From Zerene cesonia (Eukaryota > Arthropoda > Insecta > Lepidoptera > Pieridae): DNA of 64,000 nucleotides. Shown here in pieces: positions 32,713 to 45,439 of this stretch. Under the pieces are notes generated by a model. That model had not been told where the DNA came from. It did no database searches and saw nothing but the letters and a program-made list of their open reading frames with translations. How positions within the stretch are numbered: the first letter of the stretch is position 1; each line of letters starts with the position of its first letter. A program made the position numbers and the translations under genes. The DNA lies in contig NC_052109.1 in assembly GCF_012273895.1 (NCBI RefSeq), positions 2,418,001 through 2,482,000 on the forward strand, written 5' to 3'.

Positions 32713-33223
32713 GTAAGTAAAAACAAAACTTGAAATTTCTTTTTGTATTGTTATTTACTTATTTAATTATTTTGTAACCGTTTAATTTTTGACATAGAAG
32801 TTGAAATACATGAAGATTGTTTTCACTACATTATTATAGTGCATATTTTTGAAATAGAAAAACTTGATATACAATTTGAAGTTTCTAAACACACACAAAT
32901 TTCCAAACACATCAAAAATAGATCCTAATGCTAAGAGATACGTATCATAATTCAATGTGGGTAAATCGATCAGTGTCAAAAATATGACACATTGCAATTT
33001 CTTATCAGATAGTATACAAAGTTCTATACATAATTTGTTGTCTACGGCTAATTTTGTATTAGATAGAGTGAAATCGTATTGTATTTATATAAGAAGAAAT
33101 AAAAACAGAAATTTTCACAATTTCTGTAGAGCACTTTGCGAATCCTAAAGCACTTCTTGCTAGTACATACTTTTAATAATATAAATTTCTGCTTAATGCA
33201 TATAATGTTGTATGATATATGTA

Positions 33224-33388
33224 CTAGCTTTTGCCCGCGGCTTCGCACGCGTTGAATTTGAAGTTTAATAGATGTTACTGTACATATAAACATTCCTCTT
33301 GAATCACTATCTATTAAAAAAAACCCATCAAAATCCGTAGCTTAGTTTTAAGCGTAGCGTTGCTTTACTACTACTTACTATGTAGTGA
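33224..33388 (-). mobile_element. Helitron-like element, same subfamily as 6506
   Basis: CTAGCTTTTGCCCGCGGCTT through TTACTATGTAGTGA, followed by T. It contains the shared internal piece AACCCATCAAAATCCGTAGC. Confidence 0.7.
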
Positions 33389-33585
33389 TAATAACAGTTG
33401 GTATTTAAATAAAAAATATAATTGTACGTGTGTTCAAATATCTTTAAAGAACTTTAAAGGTTAAGGTTTTAAAACAACAAATCTACAGTGGCTCCACTTT
33501 TCTACACTGGAATTAGTACTAGCTCAAGACGTCACGATAGCCCCTTGTTTGTAGTCTAGGCCATGGTCACAGCTTGTATCATACT

Positions 33586-33733
33586 TCCTACTAATATTAT
33601 AAACGTTTGTATGTATGGATGGATGTATTTATGTATAGATGTTTGTACTTTTTCACGTAATTTGGTACGAAGATAATCTTTTTATATTATCTTCTCTTAT
33701 TAGGATACAGACTTACGCGGGTGAATGCGCGAA
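33586..33733 (+). mobile_element. Helitron-like element, degraded
   Basis: TCCTACTAATATTATAAACG at the start and GGATACAGACTTACGCGGGT near the end. The middle is replaced by ATGT-rich sequence. Confidence 0.5.
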
Positions 33734-33759
33734 TATTATGATTTCACACAAGAAAAGTT

Positions 33760-33935
33760 TTTTAATCTGTGGTTAGTCACAAATACCTGAACGGGAACCG
33801 TGATAACGCATGTCACGAGTTATGGCTAGCTGACAGACGGATACTGACAGATGGATAGACGGAAGCTAGAAGACAGCAAAGTCTTAGTAATTAGGCGGGT
33901 CGATTTGAAAACTCAGGTGCGGAACCATTAAGACC
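33760..33935 (+). repeat. Second copy of the GACAGACGG repeat
   Basis: GCTGACAGACGGATACTGAC, GACAGCAAAGTCTTAGTAAT and GGTGCGGAACCATTAAGA match the 9352 family in order. Confidence 0.5.
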
Positions 33936-35044
33936 TACCGATCAGAATCTATACATATCTCTATAGTGTCAAACATGTGTCTATATGCACTTGAAGTACA
34001 AGCGTGTCAAAACTTATTTAAGTTTCACACCTTCGCGTCACAACTGAACGCAACATACACGTACGTATCTTACGAAAGCTCGATCGCAATTACACACCCA
34101 TTAACAAAAACGCACACACCCGCAAGTAATTAAATAAAGAACGAGCAAAAAACTGCACACATTAAAAAATTAACACTCGCGGCGTCCTTGACACTGACAT
34201 TACCGTACAATGACCCCGCCAACGATCAATAACTCATTACTCTTTTATTTCGTTTTAACGTTAAAAATAACGCGCTTTTTTCGCGCCGGCCCGATTATTG
34301 GGTGAAGGTTGTATCGGCCAATTATGACGTCATCGACTCGTGACGCAGCATTACGTATCATTTGTATGTGTTTATCGGTAGTTGTGTTTTTTCGGGGAGA
34401 TGGGGGTGCTTTTTTATTGAAGCCGAATATTTTATTCGCTCCCAATTGCTCTTGATGCATTCATTCAGCGGCCTGCTGTGCTGTAGGTACTTTGCTCGGT
34501 TGTATGACGAGTACATACACTTGTTTTCTTGCATGTACATTTAAATTCTGGAGTTTTTTTTTTATATCTGGAACATAAATCATAAGACTCGAATTTAATA
34601 TCATAATTTTTGCGATTACCTACGTATGCAATTAAAATGAATTTCTTCAAACCAAATACCGTTTCCGAAAAGTTTAAATACAACGCAAGCAATTCATATC
34701 AACGTTATGCCACCTTAACCTTAAACAAAATTAAAAAAAAAAATTGCGTTCAAAAATATAATTCGAATTTGGAACATAGGAGCGTCGTGTTTGGTCAAGC
34801 GGGTGACCACAAGGAGCAGTCTAATTGTCCAGAGATTTACGGCCAAGGGATGTGTTTGCCAAATTGAAAGTTCACTATAAATTAGACGACGACATTGCTA
34901 ATGTAGGTGCGTTGCGGCCAGCGTGATTTATTCCGCCCTAGACCTGAATGTCTAAACAGCTTTAACCGTTCAATTGTATGTTTTATGCGTCTACGGAATT
35001 CTAAGATTTAAGTGATAGTAACGGGGATTAGTTTATTACATACA
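33936..35044. other. Non-coding region
   Basis: A GC-richer stretch at about 34170-34350 contains CG-rich pieces and palindromic ATTATGACGTCATCGAC (CRE-like TGACGTCA at 34324-34331). No coding exon recognised. Confidence 0.4.
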
Positions 35045-35272
35045 TGCTTTTCGCCCGCGATTTACCCGCGTAGTCAAGGGAAAAAATAGACTGCTTTAGG
35101 TTCCCTGTATAGTTCTTCCGGTCCCTTGGGATTTCTGGTATAAAAACTAACCTATATCTTTTCACGGTCCTCTAAACTAGTTCTGTAATTTTTTTTTTTC
35201 AAATCAGTTCAGAGACGTGAAGAAGTAAGAGAAAAGAGTAACTTTCACATTCCTGATATTGGTAAATAGTAT
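35045..35272 (-). mobile_element. Helitron-like repeat, degraded
   Basis: TTTTCGCCCGCGATTTACCC, TAAAAACTAACCTATATCTT and a far end near CATTCCTGATATTGGTAAA. It is an old copy of the CCCGCGG...TTATAATATTAGTA pattern. Confidence 0.45.
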
Positions 35273-37279
35273 AAAAAATTAACTATTTCAAATAAACCCA
35301 ACTTGTTCCACTATTAAAACTTCTACATTATTTGTAATTATTTAAAAGTATATTAAATACTGCAAGTTATAAATATTATGGGGTCGTTAGAAATAATCTT
35401 CTTTCAAAATTATAATAAAAAGTTTGATCAATGTCTTCTCAACAAATCTATAAATACCTACTACTTTTTTAATTCATAGTTTTAAAAAGTATTCTATTAA
35501 GAATATAATCTAAAATTTACATCAAAAAGGTTAATGCTTATTTGAGTTTTGCAATAACTATATAAATTACAGAACGTAATATCTCATTTAGAATATTCCT
35601 AACAAGTTTACAATATTCAAATAGAAATCTATCAATATACTCAAAAATAACGCAGCAGCTCTGCCAAAAACCTTCTCAACTAATTAAAACTTATAACCGG
35701 TCAGCTCAAGCGATAAAAATATAACATTGCCTTTTACGAAAACTTTTTAAGTCTCGATATTAGGGGCCGATTCGTTAGCAAGTAACGAAAGAACCGCAAG
35801 CCTCTTTAAGTTCTTTTGTACAACTTAGCAAACGCTACTTGCAACTCGTTTTGTGGATTATTACCCTATCTTTCATTGTCTTCAAACAAAGCTCTCATTG
35901 TAGCGTATTTTTATTAAAAAGTTTCGATACGAATAAGGGCCTGCTCGTCTTACTTTTGGTGTTGATTACAGAGGTAGTGCTAACATTATATTACAGAGGT
36001 ATTTACGGTTCAGTTAGTGGGTCTAATAGTTATATATTATATTAGCTGATATGCCGGCTCAACGCAGGACAAAGAATAAAAATAATAATATATAAGGTTC
36101 GTCAGTAAGGAATAATATACCTTCATACTGGTAATTTTTTTTTTTAATACGTTAAGGAATTTTTGGAAAAAAGTGTAAGGGTTAACTTGAACCCCTTACT
36201 TATTAATTTCTATATTTTGATATCTATAATTATAAGCAGACATTAAAATATTCATTATTATATCTTTCAAATATTATGTATTCTTGGCATACCCTTTTGA
36301 AAATAGCATGACATTTATGATAGAATAAACTCTTTTCTTTTTTTTATGATTTCGAAGTATTATTTGGCCTTATTTGGAAAAACACTATTTGATTTTTCAA
36401 ACATGAGATAATAGTTTTATAAATCCACAAATTATTAAAAATCAACACCGATTTAAATAATACAGCTAACACGTCCAAACTTTTATCGTGCACTAAAACA
36501 AAACAACCATATAAAAAAGTTCAATTCGTTTTCATGCAAATTGTGGTCTCATAGATGCTATAAACCGACTTTAGATTTATCCCCAACATTATAAAGAACA
36601 ACGCTTTCATCCAACACATCAAAAAGGACATTTCGCGATATTCTGAAACAAAATGTACGACAGTTTGATTTACCTGCAATTATGCCATATACGACATCTA
36701 GTTTACAGACAAAATTGAACCTTACCTCGCAAGATCAAAACAGACAATTGAATGACAAGTTCTATGATACGATCTTTTAAGCATGATTGAAGCTTAAAGT
36801 TTTTATCTATCGGCGATATTCGCATCTTAACGAGCTGCGAATAAATGTGTACCGTATTTTAAACGTGTAGAGTTGAAATTTGCATGCTTTTCCTCCGCTA
36901 TAAAAAGTCCCACATATAAGTTGCCGGTAAGCGTTAACATTAAGGTGTGTCTATAAAAAAGAAGTTAGCTCCTTGTTACAACCGTTAAGGTGTGTATGTG
37001 CCCTAAGGCGGTGATTTGTTTTTGTTTTTACGATGAACAATTTGAAAAAAGGTAAAGTGCGATCTTTAACATCAAATTATTGGGTGCTTTCTATTGTTCT
37101 GTTGTGACTGATTTAACTGCTAATAAATTGCTCTAATTTTTAGTTGAGAAATATTTGAGGGTTCAGGAATAACATTATTTATGTATTAATTTGTTTAACA
37201 CAACGAAAATTATTGAACTACTATTAAATGGAAAAAATATCTATTTTTGTTGTTAATTTTTATCTGATTATAATGTTTA

Positions 37280-37389
37280 TGTCATAACGGGCAGCTGAGC
37301 TGGTGGTTCACCTGATGGTAAGCGATCACCCATGAACAATAGCAGCCTATGCAAATGCGCTGACCGCGGAAACGGAAACGGGCCTCCAG
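37280..37389 (+). repeat. Shorter copy of the 28015 repeat
   Basis: TGTCATAACGGGCAGCTGAG, GCTGGTGGTTCACCTGATGG, CGATCACCCATGAACAATAG, ending GGGCCTCCAGG. It has internal deletions. Confidence 0.6.
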
Positions 37390-37717
37390 GTATTACAAAA
37401 CTAAATATCCTAAATTGATTACAAAACTAAATATTTTAATGTGTTAATAACGTCTCTAAATACAATCTGATAACACAATATCGCCTTTCTATCTATTCGA
37501 TTAGTTTGATTGCTTGAAAAAGTTCAGATATTGCTGAAATGTAACGGAAATTATAACTGTTTGAACAGTGACCGCAGTCAGGTGTCTCGCTGGTATAATC
37601 GATGTATCCATTATCAGTCACGCTTTGAAATCTCAAATATCAATTCACTGTAGGTATAGAGATAGAAAAAATGCTCAGAACAAATAATATTGTCAGTTTA
37701 TTCTGTTTGTCCATAAC

Positions 37718-37878
37718 ATCAGCCCGCCTCGGCTTCGCCATTGGCACACATAGACTGTAGAAGTCAAAATTATATCCATATATAACGGTGGAAGAATTTT
37801 TAATCCGATGGTTTCTCTAATAGTGCGTTCAAACCAACAAATAAAATCCTCAGTTTCGTATAATTACTAATTAGTATG
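37718..37878 (-). mobile_element. Helitron-like element, fourth subfamily, decayed
   Basis: CATCAGCCCGCCTCGGCTTC through ATTACTAATTAGTATG, matching 30301-30468 in order (GTGCGTTCAAACCAACAAAT against CGCGTTCAAACAAACAAACT). Confidence 0.5.
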
Positions 37879-38051
37879 CATAAGTAAGAAATTAGTTATT
37901 AACCTCTTTAGCAATTAATCCTTTGTCATAATTTTGACAATTATGTCTCGCTCTATAGAAATAAAATACATTTTTCCACAAACCTGTTGAGATAGCACAA
38001 ACCATGGGGTTTGTCTTAATTTGTTATTTTTTCCAGGGCAATAAAGCTAAC

Positions 38052-38186
38052 TAAATAAACCCTACTATTGGCGCCCAAATATGCAGGTGATTAGAAATTT
38101 CTTCACAAAATTAATATTTTGTATATACCAAATAATAATTTTGTGAATAACCTATATATGTGTGCACCGATAGTAGGGATTATTTA
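38052..38186. mobile_element. MITE-like imperfect hairpin
   Basis: Outer arms of 37 bp (38052-38088 and 38150-38186) contain CCCTACTAT and its complement ATAGTAGGG. Inner arms (38104-38121 and 38128-38145) also pair, with two mismatches. Only about 6 bp remain unpaired in the centre. The right arm continues directly into the SINE at 38192. Confidence 0.6.
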
Positions 38187-38191
38187 TTTAT

Positions 38192-38459
38192 TTAGAAGTT
38201 TGACGATTCAGTGGTGAGAACCTCGGACTTCAAAATCGATAAGTCGGGGTTCGAAATCGGGCGAGCGTGCAGAATATAAATTGATTTTTCAATTTATCTG
38301 CACAAGTGGATAACATTACCACTGCTCGCAACGGTGAAGGAAAATATCGTGAGGAAACCGGCATGTCTGAGAATCCAAAATTCGACGACATGTGACACCG
38401 CACTTGGCCAGCGTGGTGGATTATGGCCTGAACCCTCATAGGAGTCCTATGATGATTTG
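38192..38459 (+). mobile_element. tRNA-derived SINE (copy 1)
   Basis: The head carries an A-box-like CAGTGGTGAG and a B-box-like GGTTCGAAATC. The body contains ACGGTGAAGGA, ATCGTGAGGAAACC and TTGGCCAGCGTGGTGGA, and the tail is GATGAT. It belongs to the widespread Lepidoptera SINE type ending in ATG/GATGAT repeats. The tail is shortened compared with the copy at 40252. Confidence 0.75.
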
Positions 38460-38840
38460 TTTATTAATACTTTATTGCCCTGGATAAAATTACCAATAGA
38501 CTTTACTTAGGTTACTTTGTATTATTAGGTTATATATTTCTTATATATATAATAAAGAAAGACTTAAGTAAAGGATAGAATAAGAAAAGAAGAATGGCAT
38601 ATGAGATCAATATCAATACAATATATTACCTACTTTAAAAAATTACAATATATTTTTTGTTTGTTTTTTCAGTTTCCTTATTAAAAATACTGGTATCCTG
38701 TATATTTTATATCTGGTATAATTGATACTTTGTTAAAGTAGAGACTCCGTTAATGCCCAACTTTTTACAAACTAAACAAGTCTGTTTCGTGTAATTAAAA
38801 ATGTAATGAACAAATGTATCGAAACAAAACAAAGACTATT

Positions 38841-38915
38841 CATCATCATCATCATCATCATCATCGTCATCAGCCCATATATTATGTACTGCTATTATAC
38901 TACTGGGACACTGGT
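38841..38915 (-). mobile_element. SINE 3' fragment with (ATG)n tail
   Basis: A run of CAT repeats is followed by CAGCCCATATATTATG and CTACTGGGACAC, the reverse complement of the SINE 3' end with its GATGAT tail. It is 5'-truncated. Confidence 0.65.
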
Positions 38916-39389
38916 ACACGCTAACGTATTGTAAACGCTTTGATGTATTTTCTTCTATCTACGTTACTCATTTAAAGAAGGATTGATTCTATACATGACA
39001 CAAAATTACTAACAGGTATACCATACAATACGTAGTTGAAATATATCATAAAAAGTAAGCTAAAACAAACAATAAAATTGGGTGTATAGTTTATTAAATC
39101 CTATGATTTGATGAAATTTTTTTGTCAGGCTCGATTCGTCCCGCGTCTTTTTGATCAAATTTTTCATATATTTTAAAAATTTTCTATTATAAAGCATTTC
39201 AAAAAAACTAAAAATGATATGCAAGTGAATATTTAATTACTTTATAAATAGAAACAATTTAAATAGTTATTAATGCTAAAATATATAACACAACCGATAA
39301 CTTTGAGTACATATTGGTAAGACATCAATTTAAAAATAAGGAGATTATATTAGTTATATGTAAGTACAATAAACTATTATTTAGATTAT

Positions 39390-39413
39390 ATCTCTCTCTC
39401 TCTTTATCTCTCC
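39390..39413. repeat. (TC)n microsatellite
   Basis: Seven TC units, then a TTTATCTCTCCC tail. Confidence 0.85.
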
Positions 39414-40205
39414 CTGATCGTAAATTCATCCAAACTCGATAACTCGATAAGACGAATAAACATCTTTTACGAAATATGTTTTTGTGTGTGCTTGTATGAA
39501 TGTGTGAGCATGTGTGAGTGCGCTAAATCGATTAGATTTCTTTTTACATTAACGTTTTCCTTCGTGATAAAGCAATCTTTTTATAGTACTAGACAAAGCA
39601 GTCTCAACTGGTTATTTCTTATAAAGTACGAGCTGTTTTTATTATTCTCCTAAGCCTGATAGAAACACAAGGAGTTAAGGAGTATAGAACAGGTTTACGA
39701 TTGTCAATTGAAGGGGAGCTTTATGAGTTAAGCTAGCCACTTCTGCGTCCTTGCCTCGCGTCTATTCTATAGATTTCATAGAGAAAATAATACAGGACAA
39801 GTGTATAAAAGACTAGATACAAAGTTAAATGTGAATGGAGCAAATAGTTTTTTTATATAGTTTCGATAAAATAGAGTATTACATGTATCTTTAATTTCAC
39901 CACCTTGAGAGCGGACCTTAAAGCGAAGCGAAGCGAAGCTTAAAATCATTTATACGTTTATTTTATTATGGAGATTTTTTTTGAATAATTCGTGATTTCG
40001 TGTGATTATTAGTAAATAAATAGTAAATTATAAAACGAAATTGCATATTACATCGTCTACGGATGAGAATACCGTAGCTCGTAGCTCGGCTACGTATGGT
40101 TACGCGCTACGACAATATCTACGGCTAATTTGGCTACGATAAACAATTTCAATTTAGACATAGACATAGACAAACATTTATTCACACACAACAACTTACA
40201 AGAAA

Positions 40206-40251
40206 AACCTACATATGTGTGCGCCGATAGTAGGGTTTATTTATTTATTTA
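40206..40251 (+). repeat. Single arm of the 38052 hairpin, fused to a SINE
   Basis: AACCTACATATGTGTGCGCC and GATAGTAGGGTTTATTTATT match the right arm at 38149-38191 and join the SINE at the same base. The left arm is absent. Confidence 0.6.
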
Positions 40252-40571
40252 GAAGTTTGACGATTCAGTGGTGAGGACTTTCATAATTGATAAGTTGGGG
40301 CTCGAGACCGGGCTAGCGTACAGGAAATAAATTGATTTTTCAATTCATCTGCGCATGTAGATAACATCACCACTGCTAAAACGGTGAAGGAAGACATCGT
40401 GAGCGATGCATCATCGCATCGCATCATAGCATCATCGGCATGTCCGAGAATCAAAAGTTCGAAGACATGTGACATCTGCCAACCCGCACTTGGCCAGCGT
40501 GGTGGATTATGGCCTGAACCCTCATAGGAGGCCTGTGTCCCAGCAGTGGGAACATATAAGGGCTGATGATT
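40252..40571 (+). mobile_element. tRNA-derived SINE (copy 2)
   Basis: Same family as 38192-38459, with the same TTTAGAAGTTTGACGATTC entry and the conserved GGCCAGCGTGGTGGATTATG. This copy keeps the 3' end TGTCCCAGCAGTGGGAAC...GGGCTGATGAT. Extra ATGC/CATCG repeats were gained near 40410-40440. The short minus-strand open frame across it is incidental. Confidence 0.78.
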
Positions 40572-41102
40572 GAAAATTGAAAAATAAAAAACATGCATCA
40601 TTGAAAATGAAAAATATTAAAAAATCTAATTTGTGCTTCATACTTTGACCCTAAGCTTGTGTTAACATTTTAAGTAATTAAATTAAAAGTAAACCGCGAA
40701 CGTTTTTTTTAGTTCAAATGTTCGCAATTGATAAAATATTTGATATTACGAAAAAATAAAACAGAGAATTCCGAAACATTAATTTTGAAATATTTTTATT
40801 TCTCTCATTTAATACCTTGGCTATAACAACCTGATTTCAATATGACTTCATTCATATATTTCAAAAAAATTGTTATGTGTAAAAAATAAAAACGAAAAAT
40901 TTCAAACTTCTATTGCGTATTCCTTTTTGTGCGGATTAAATTTATATAGCGTTTCCGTATATATTTTATGTAAATATTCATAGATTTATTGCATGAATTC
41001 CAAATATAATACTCATAGTATTTTATATTGGGTTGTGATGCCAACACCACAATATTATTTTAAATTAATGATTAACCTTGATTGACGATGTACCTTTTTA
41101 TG

Positions 41103-41299
41103 TCCTAATGATATTATAAATGCGAAAGTTTGTAATGTGTGTGTGTTTGTTGCTCTTTTACGCAAAAACTGGTGAACCGATTGCAATGAAATTTGGTACG
41201 TAGACAACTGGACAACTGGAATAATATATAGGCAACTTTATATCCCGATATTCCTACGGGATACGGACTTACGTGGGTGAAACCGCTGGGTGTAGTCAG
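41103..41299 (+). mobile_element. Lep1-type Helitron-like element
   Basis: TCCTAATGATATTATAAATG to ...GGTGTAGTCAG. Full length, with a decayed 3' CTAG. Confidence 0.72.
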
Positions 41300-42359
41300 T
41301 ATAGTTGTGTTAAAATAGAAATGAAACAGCTCTCATTTATATACTATACATTGATTAACCAATGATGGAATTAAGTTGTTTGTATTAAATCATAAAAACT
41401 TAAATTAAACTTAATCGTGTTTTCGGACTGAATTATTATACATTTAATTTTTTTTTTTGTGTGTAGACTAGGTTTCTCATTATGAATATGCACGTCGTTT
41501 GTTATAACCCACTATGGTTTAACTTTAATGGGTATAAGCATGTGTATACAAAATAAACATACAACGGTTCTGATTCCTATTTATAATGTTGGTAAATTAA
41601 ATCAACCGACCTAAGTGTATAGATGAAGTTCATACAATTAAAACTATGAATTTTAGCAGAGCCATATCACATTGTAAATACTATAAATAATTTGAACTAT
41701 AATTTTATAAACGACGTAAGATGTAACCGTGTAGGTTCCTTTGTACTTTTCAATCTATAACAACTCGTATTTGATATTAATTTAATAATGTTGTATTTAC
41801 AGTAACTAATAATGTGTTAAAAGAATTAAATTGAACGTACACTCTCAAAAATATCCCTTATTTCAGACACGTAGCGACCTCTATTATAAAAATTATTCAT
41901 CAATCTAAGACGCTCTGCTTTTGTGAAAACTCCTTCCCAAAAAAAACTTTTTTATATTAGAAATTAAATAACTACCGTACGTTCAATATTCTATGGGTGG
42001 AACTTAATGTTACATGTTATTCATAATTACAATAAAATATAATTTATTTATTATTTTATAAGAAAATAATACTGCATTAAAAACATTTATTAGCAATCTT
42101 GAATCTTCCAATCAATTTTTTTTTTTATAATATAATATATTTAAATAAATTATATCAACATAGATATAAAGTTAAATATCGCATTGTCAATTTATTATAC
42201 TTAGTAAGTATTACTATTTAACGTAATACCAGAGCAGGTGACGCCATCTATTATCAATATACAGAAGTAGATTATTAATAAAATCCAACATATCATGACC
42301 ACTGATCAGTATTATTAGACAAAAAGCAGAAATGCATTTTCTAACGCACCTTTTAGTAT

Positions 42360-43014
42360 AGTTTGTTCAGGTGTTCAGAGTACAGCCGTGTCATATTGTA
42401 CCTATATAACACAGCAATTCCGCGACATGATCAAAACGTCTGTGAAAAACCAATGAAAACTAAAAAGAAAACGTGAACGAAAATGGCCGTTGAATGCCCG
42501 GCGAAGTGAACGTTGCACTTTCACGAATAGAAAATAAAAAAAAAGCAAAATAAACTACGCGTTAGAAATGAACCATCGGCTTATAGTTCCTATTTGTGAC
42601 ACAAACCGCGCGCGGCGCTGGCGTCACCCCTTTAAATTCAGTTCTGCTATTCACCGCTGCAAAATATGGCAGCACTTAGAATATTGAAAAAAAACGATGA
42701 TATTCATTACTTATTCTTTATGACGTTCATTATTTTATAATTTATCCTAAAGAATATACTCAAAATTTACGAAATTAAGTACATAAAACAAAACATACTT
42801 AAAATATGTTATTATATAGAAAAAAACATCTGTGTTTGGTTTTATTGTAGAGTGACCATGCTCGCACTTGGAATGTTTAGTTGGAGCTTTTTGATTTTCT
42901 CTGAACCGATTGAGAAAATGCGTATGTACGTATACCGGTACGCGCGATAAAAAAGCATCGAAAACCGTCGATCATGTGATCGGTCGACAAATCGAAACGG
43001 GTCAAGCACAACAG
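42360..43014 (+). other. Candidate 5' non-coding exon/promoter region ending in a strong donor
   Basis: The segment ends CAACAG|GTGAGT at 43014/43015, close to the ideal splice donor, and is followed by a CpG-rich block. CG dinucleotides are frequent from about 42900 on. No coding frame is convincing. I read it as a possible 5' UTR exon of a + strand gene extending out of the window. Confidence 0.3.
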
Positions 43015-43094
43015 GTGAGTTGCGGAGCGCATCAACTAAAAAATAAAATATCGAAATGCGAAAAAATAATAAAAATCAGCAAATATAGTAAATT

Positions 43095-43300
43095 GAAAAA
43101 AGAATAGTTCCGTCCTTGTCGCGCACGTGCGGTACGCGGCAAGACGTCTCTATCGTGAGTGCGCGCACGTGGTTTCGGCGGTCCCGCGGCGGGCGCGAGC
43201 GGGGCCGGTGCGCGGGGTGACCGAGGACTAGAAAGTAGAATGCCACATCCCGTCGCGGCCCATGCCGACCGGCTGCGTTGCCCGTAACCTCCGATTGACC
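43095..43300. promoter_or_regulatory. CpG-rich block, promoter-like
   Basis: This is a sharp GC- and CpG-rich island in an AT-rich region, with CACGTG-type E-box cores near 43120-43175 (gcacgtgc, gcacgtgg). The minus-strand open frame across it (43032-43376) is Arg/Pro/Ala-rich and looks like a by-product of base composition. Confidence 0.4.
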
Positions 43301-45439
43301 TCATTTTTTTTTCTTCAATGTAAATATTCGGCTCGTTTGCCGCATAGTCTATAAGCGGTATTAGTTCCTCTATCAAGTTTTACGATTTTATTTAATTTTT
43401 TCTTACGTTTATTAGCCTCAAAATTAACTTGAAAGGTGTTCAGGACTTTTTAGCGTACTTTTAAGTGAAAGAACTTGATGTGACTGTGTTAGCGATTTAG
43501 AAACTTTGTACAAAGTATTCAGTTTTCGGCTTAGATTTTGGGACTGGTTTTTTTTTGTGATGCTCTCGGAGTTGAAGAAAATTTACTTAATTAATATAAG
43601 TTTCGTGACTGCGAAGATTTGTGTAAAATAAAACGTCCAGGTAAATGTGGTGCATAATATATTTTTTGATAAGAGCGTAGTGCTTCTGTGTGAATTTTTC
43701 TGTTTATTTTACTTTTTTATTATTTTCATTTGTTATTTTTTTATACGGGAATTTTGTAACAGCGAAATAAAATCGCTACATGTACTCTCAAAGATTTGAT
43801 GAAATTTTATACTAAACATTAGAATTTGATTGAAAAAGTGGTTATTTCTTAGATTTCTTTTTACGTATGTTTAGTATAATTCTTGTTAAAATTATTAAAA
43901 CTGTATTCTTTTTGTTAATTGATGACACATGATTTCAACAATAAATAACATTAAATATGAATATAATATGACATAAAAATAAATCTTCCTATTAAATTTA
44001 TTAGATTAGGTAACTGCATTTCGCTGTCGTAAAATATAATTATTTTCATTATATTTTATTTTTAAGAAATAAGAAGACAGTAGATATATTTGATCTTCGA
44101 TGTTATTTGATGCCTTTTAAATTTACTATTATTACTCATTTTGATTTCTTTCATTAATGTAAAATCTTTTTATGTAATTAACAACAGTATAAAAATGTAC
44201 GTTAAATTTTATCTATACAATCAGATCATACTATCAGAATTCCGAACGTATATTTTTTCTATAAACTTATCTTGAGTCACATTAAGGTACCTAGAGTATA
44301 TAAGGAAAGATACTGTAAACGTCATTTTTGCATAGATTCATCCATGTAATTATCACCAAGATGTAACTTTGCTCAGACAGCGTTTTTTCGTAAATCGATG
44401 TCTCGTTAAAAATCACGATGAGTTCACTGACCTTGCTGCAGCAGCTGGACTGAGCTCTGATAAAAGAATCATATTAATTTATCCGATTCGATAGTTCACA
44501 ATTAAACGCTGAATATTTTAAGTCAATAATTTTAGCACTTTTTAATCTGCCTAAGTCCTTTCAAGGTATAGAGAGTATTATATCTCCTTCACTGAATAAG
44601 GCTTCTTAAGTGATTTTGTAGATTGTTTTGTTATTATTAAATTATACGTCCCTGTTATATACTATGAGAATAGTTCCTTTATTTATTGTTTGTAGATATG
44701 ACATTTGTTTTTATTTGATATGCATTTTACAATTAAAACAATTTAAATTTTGGTTTTTGATTTTTATTTTATCTTTAATCTGTGTACGCTTGTCCGTAGC
44801 AATCATATCAACCAATCAATCAAATCATAGCGCAAAAATAGAATTAGTCCTATTATTTTTTCCTAGCATAGGTATTATGTTGGCTATTTAGTAAGCTTAA
44901 TTTTTAAATATTGAACATGTATTACTTTGTCTAATTTATCCTAGTATCTACAATATACGGTATTCTCAATAACTGAAGATGGTAAAAGAACCGAATGCAT
45001 CCGCGGCAATACTTCACAATTTCACATTACGCATGATATTAACCACGTTGCTCACCCCGACCTACACCGGATACTCACAAAAAAACATGAATAAAATTCT
45101 CTTTCAGCGACATCCATTATTATGCATAAAATGTGTTTTAAATACGTATCTCTCATTGATATTGTCGATGCCGATTACGCGGATTTTTTGCGAATGATTG
45201 AATTTTATTTACAATTAACCCGGCCTCGGTATCGCTGAAAGTGAGAGTGACGATTAAATGCCATTTAAAAATAAAACAGCACGCCGCCATAACATTGAAG
45301 TGTCGATAATTTATTTTAAAAAATGTATTGTTTCATTTTGTTTTTATTATAAAATTTCCGATTTCCCTTTCAAAAGTACGCTTAATATCTTTATATGTCC
45401 TCTGGGCACTATAAAATGCAGTCAGTTAAACGTTCCTTT

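Noticed and set aside
38841..38870. Free-standing (CAT)n microsatellite
   Set aside because: It is the tail of a SINE fragment in reverse orientation.
43032..43376. 114-codon minus-strand frame
   Set aside because: The Arg/Pro/Ala-rich content follows the CpG-rich composition, and the flanking parts are Lys/Phe/Ile noise. No domain recognised.
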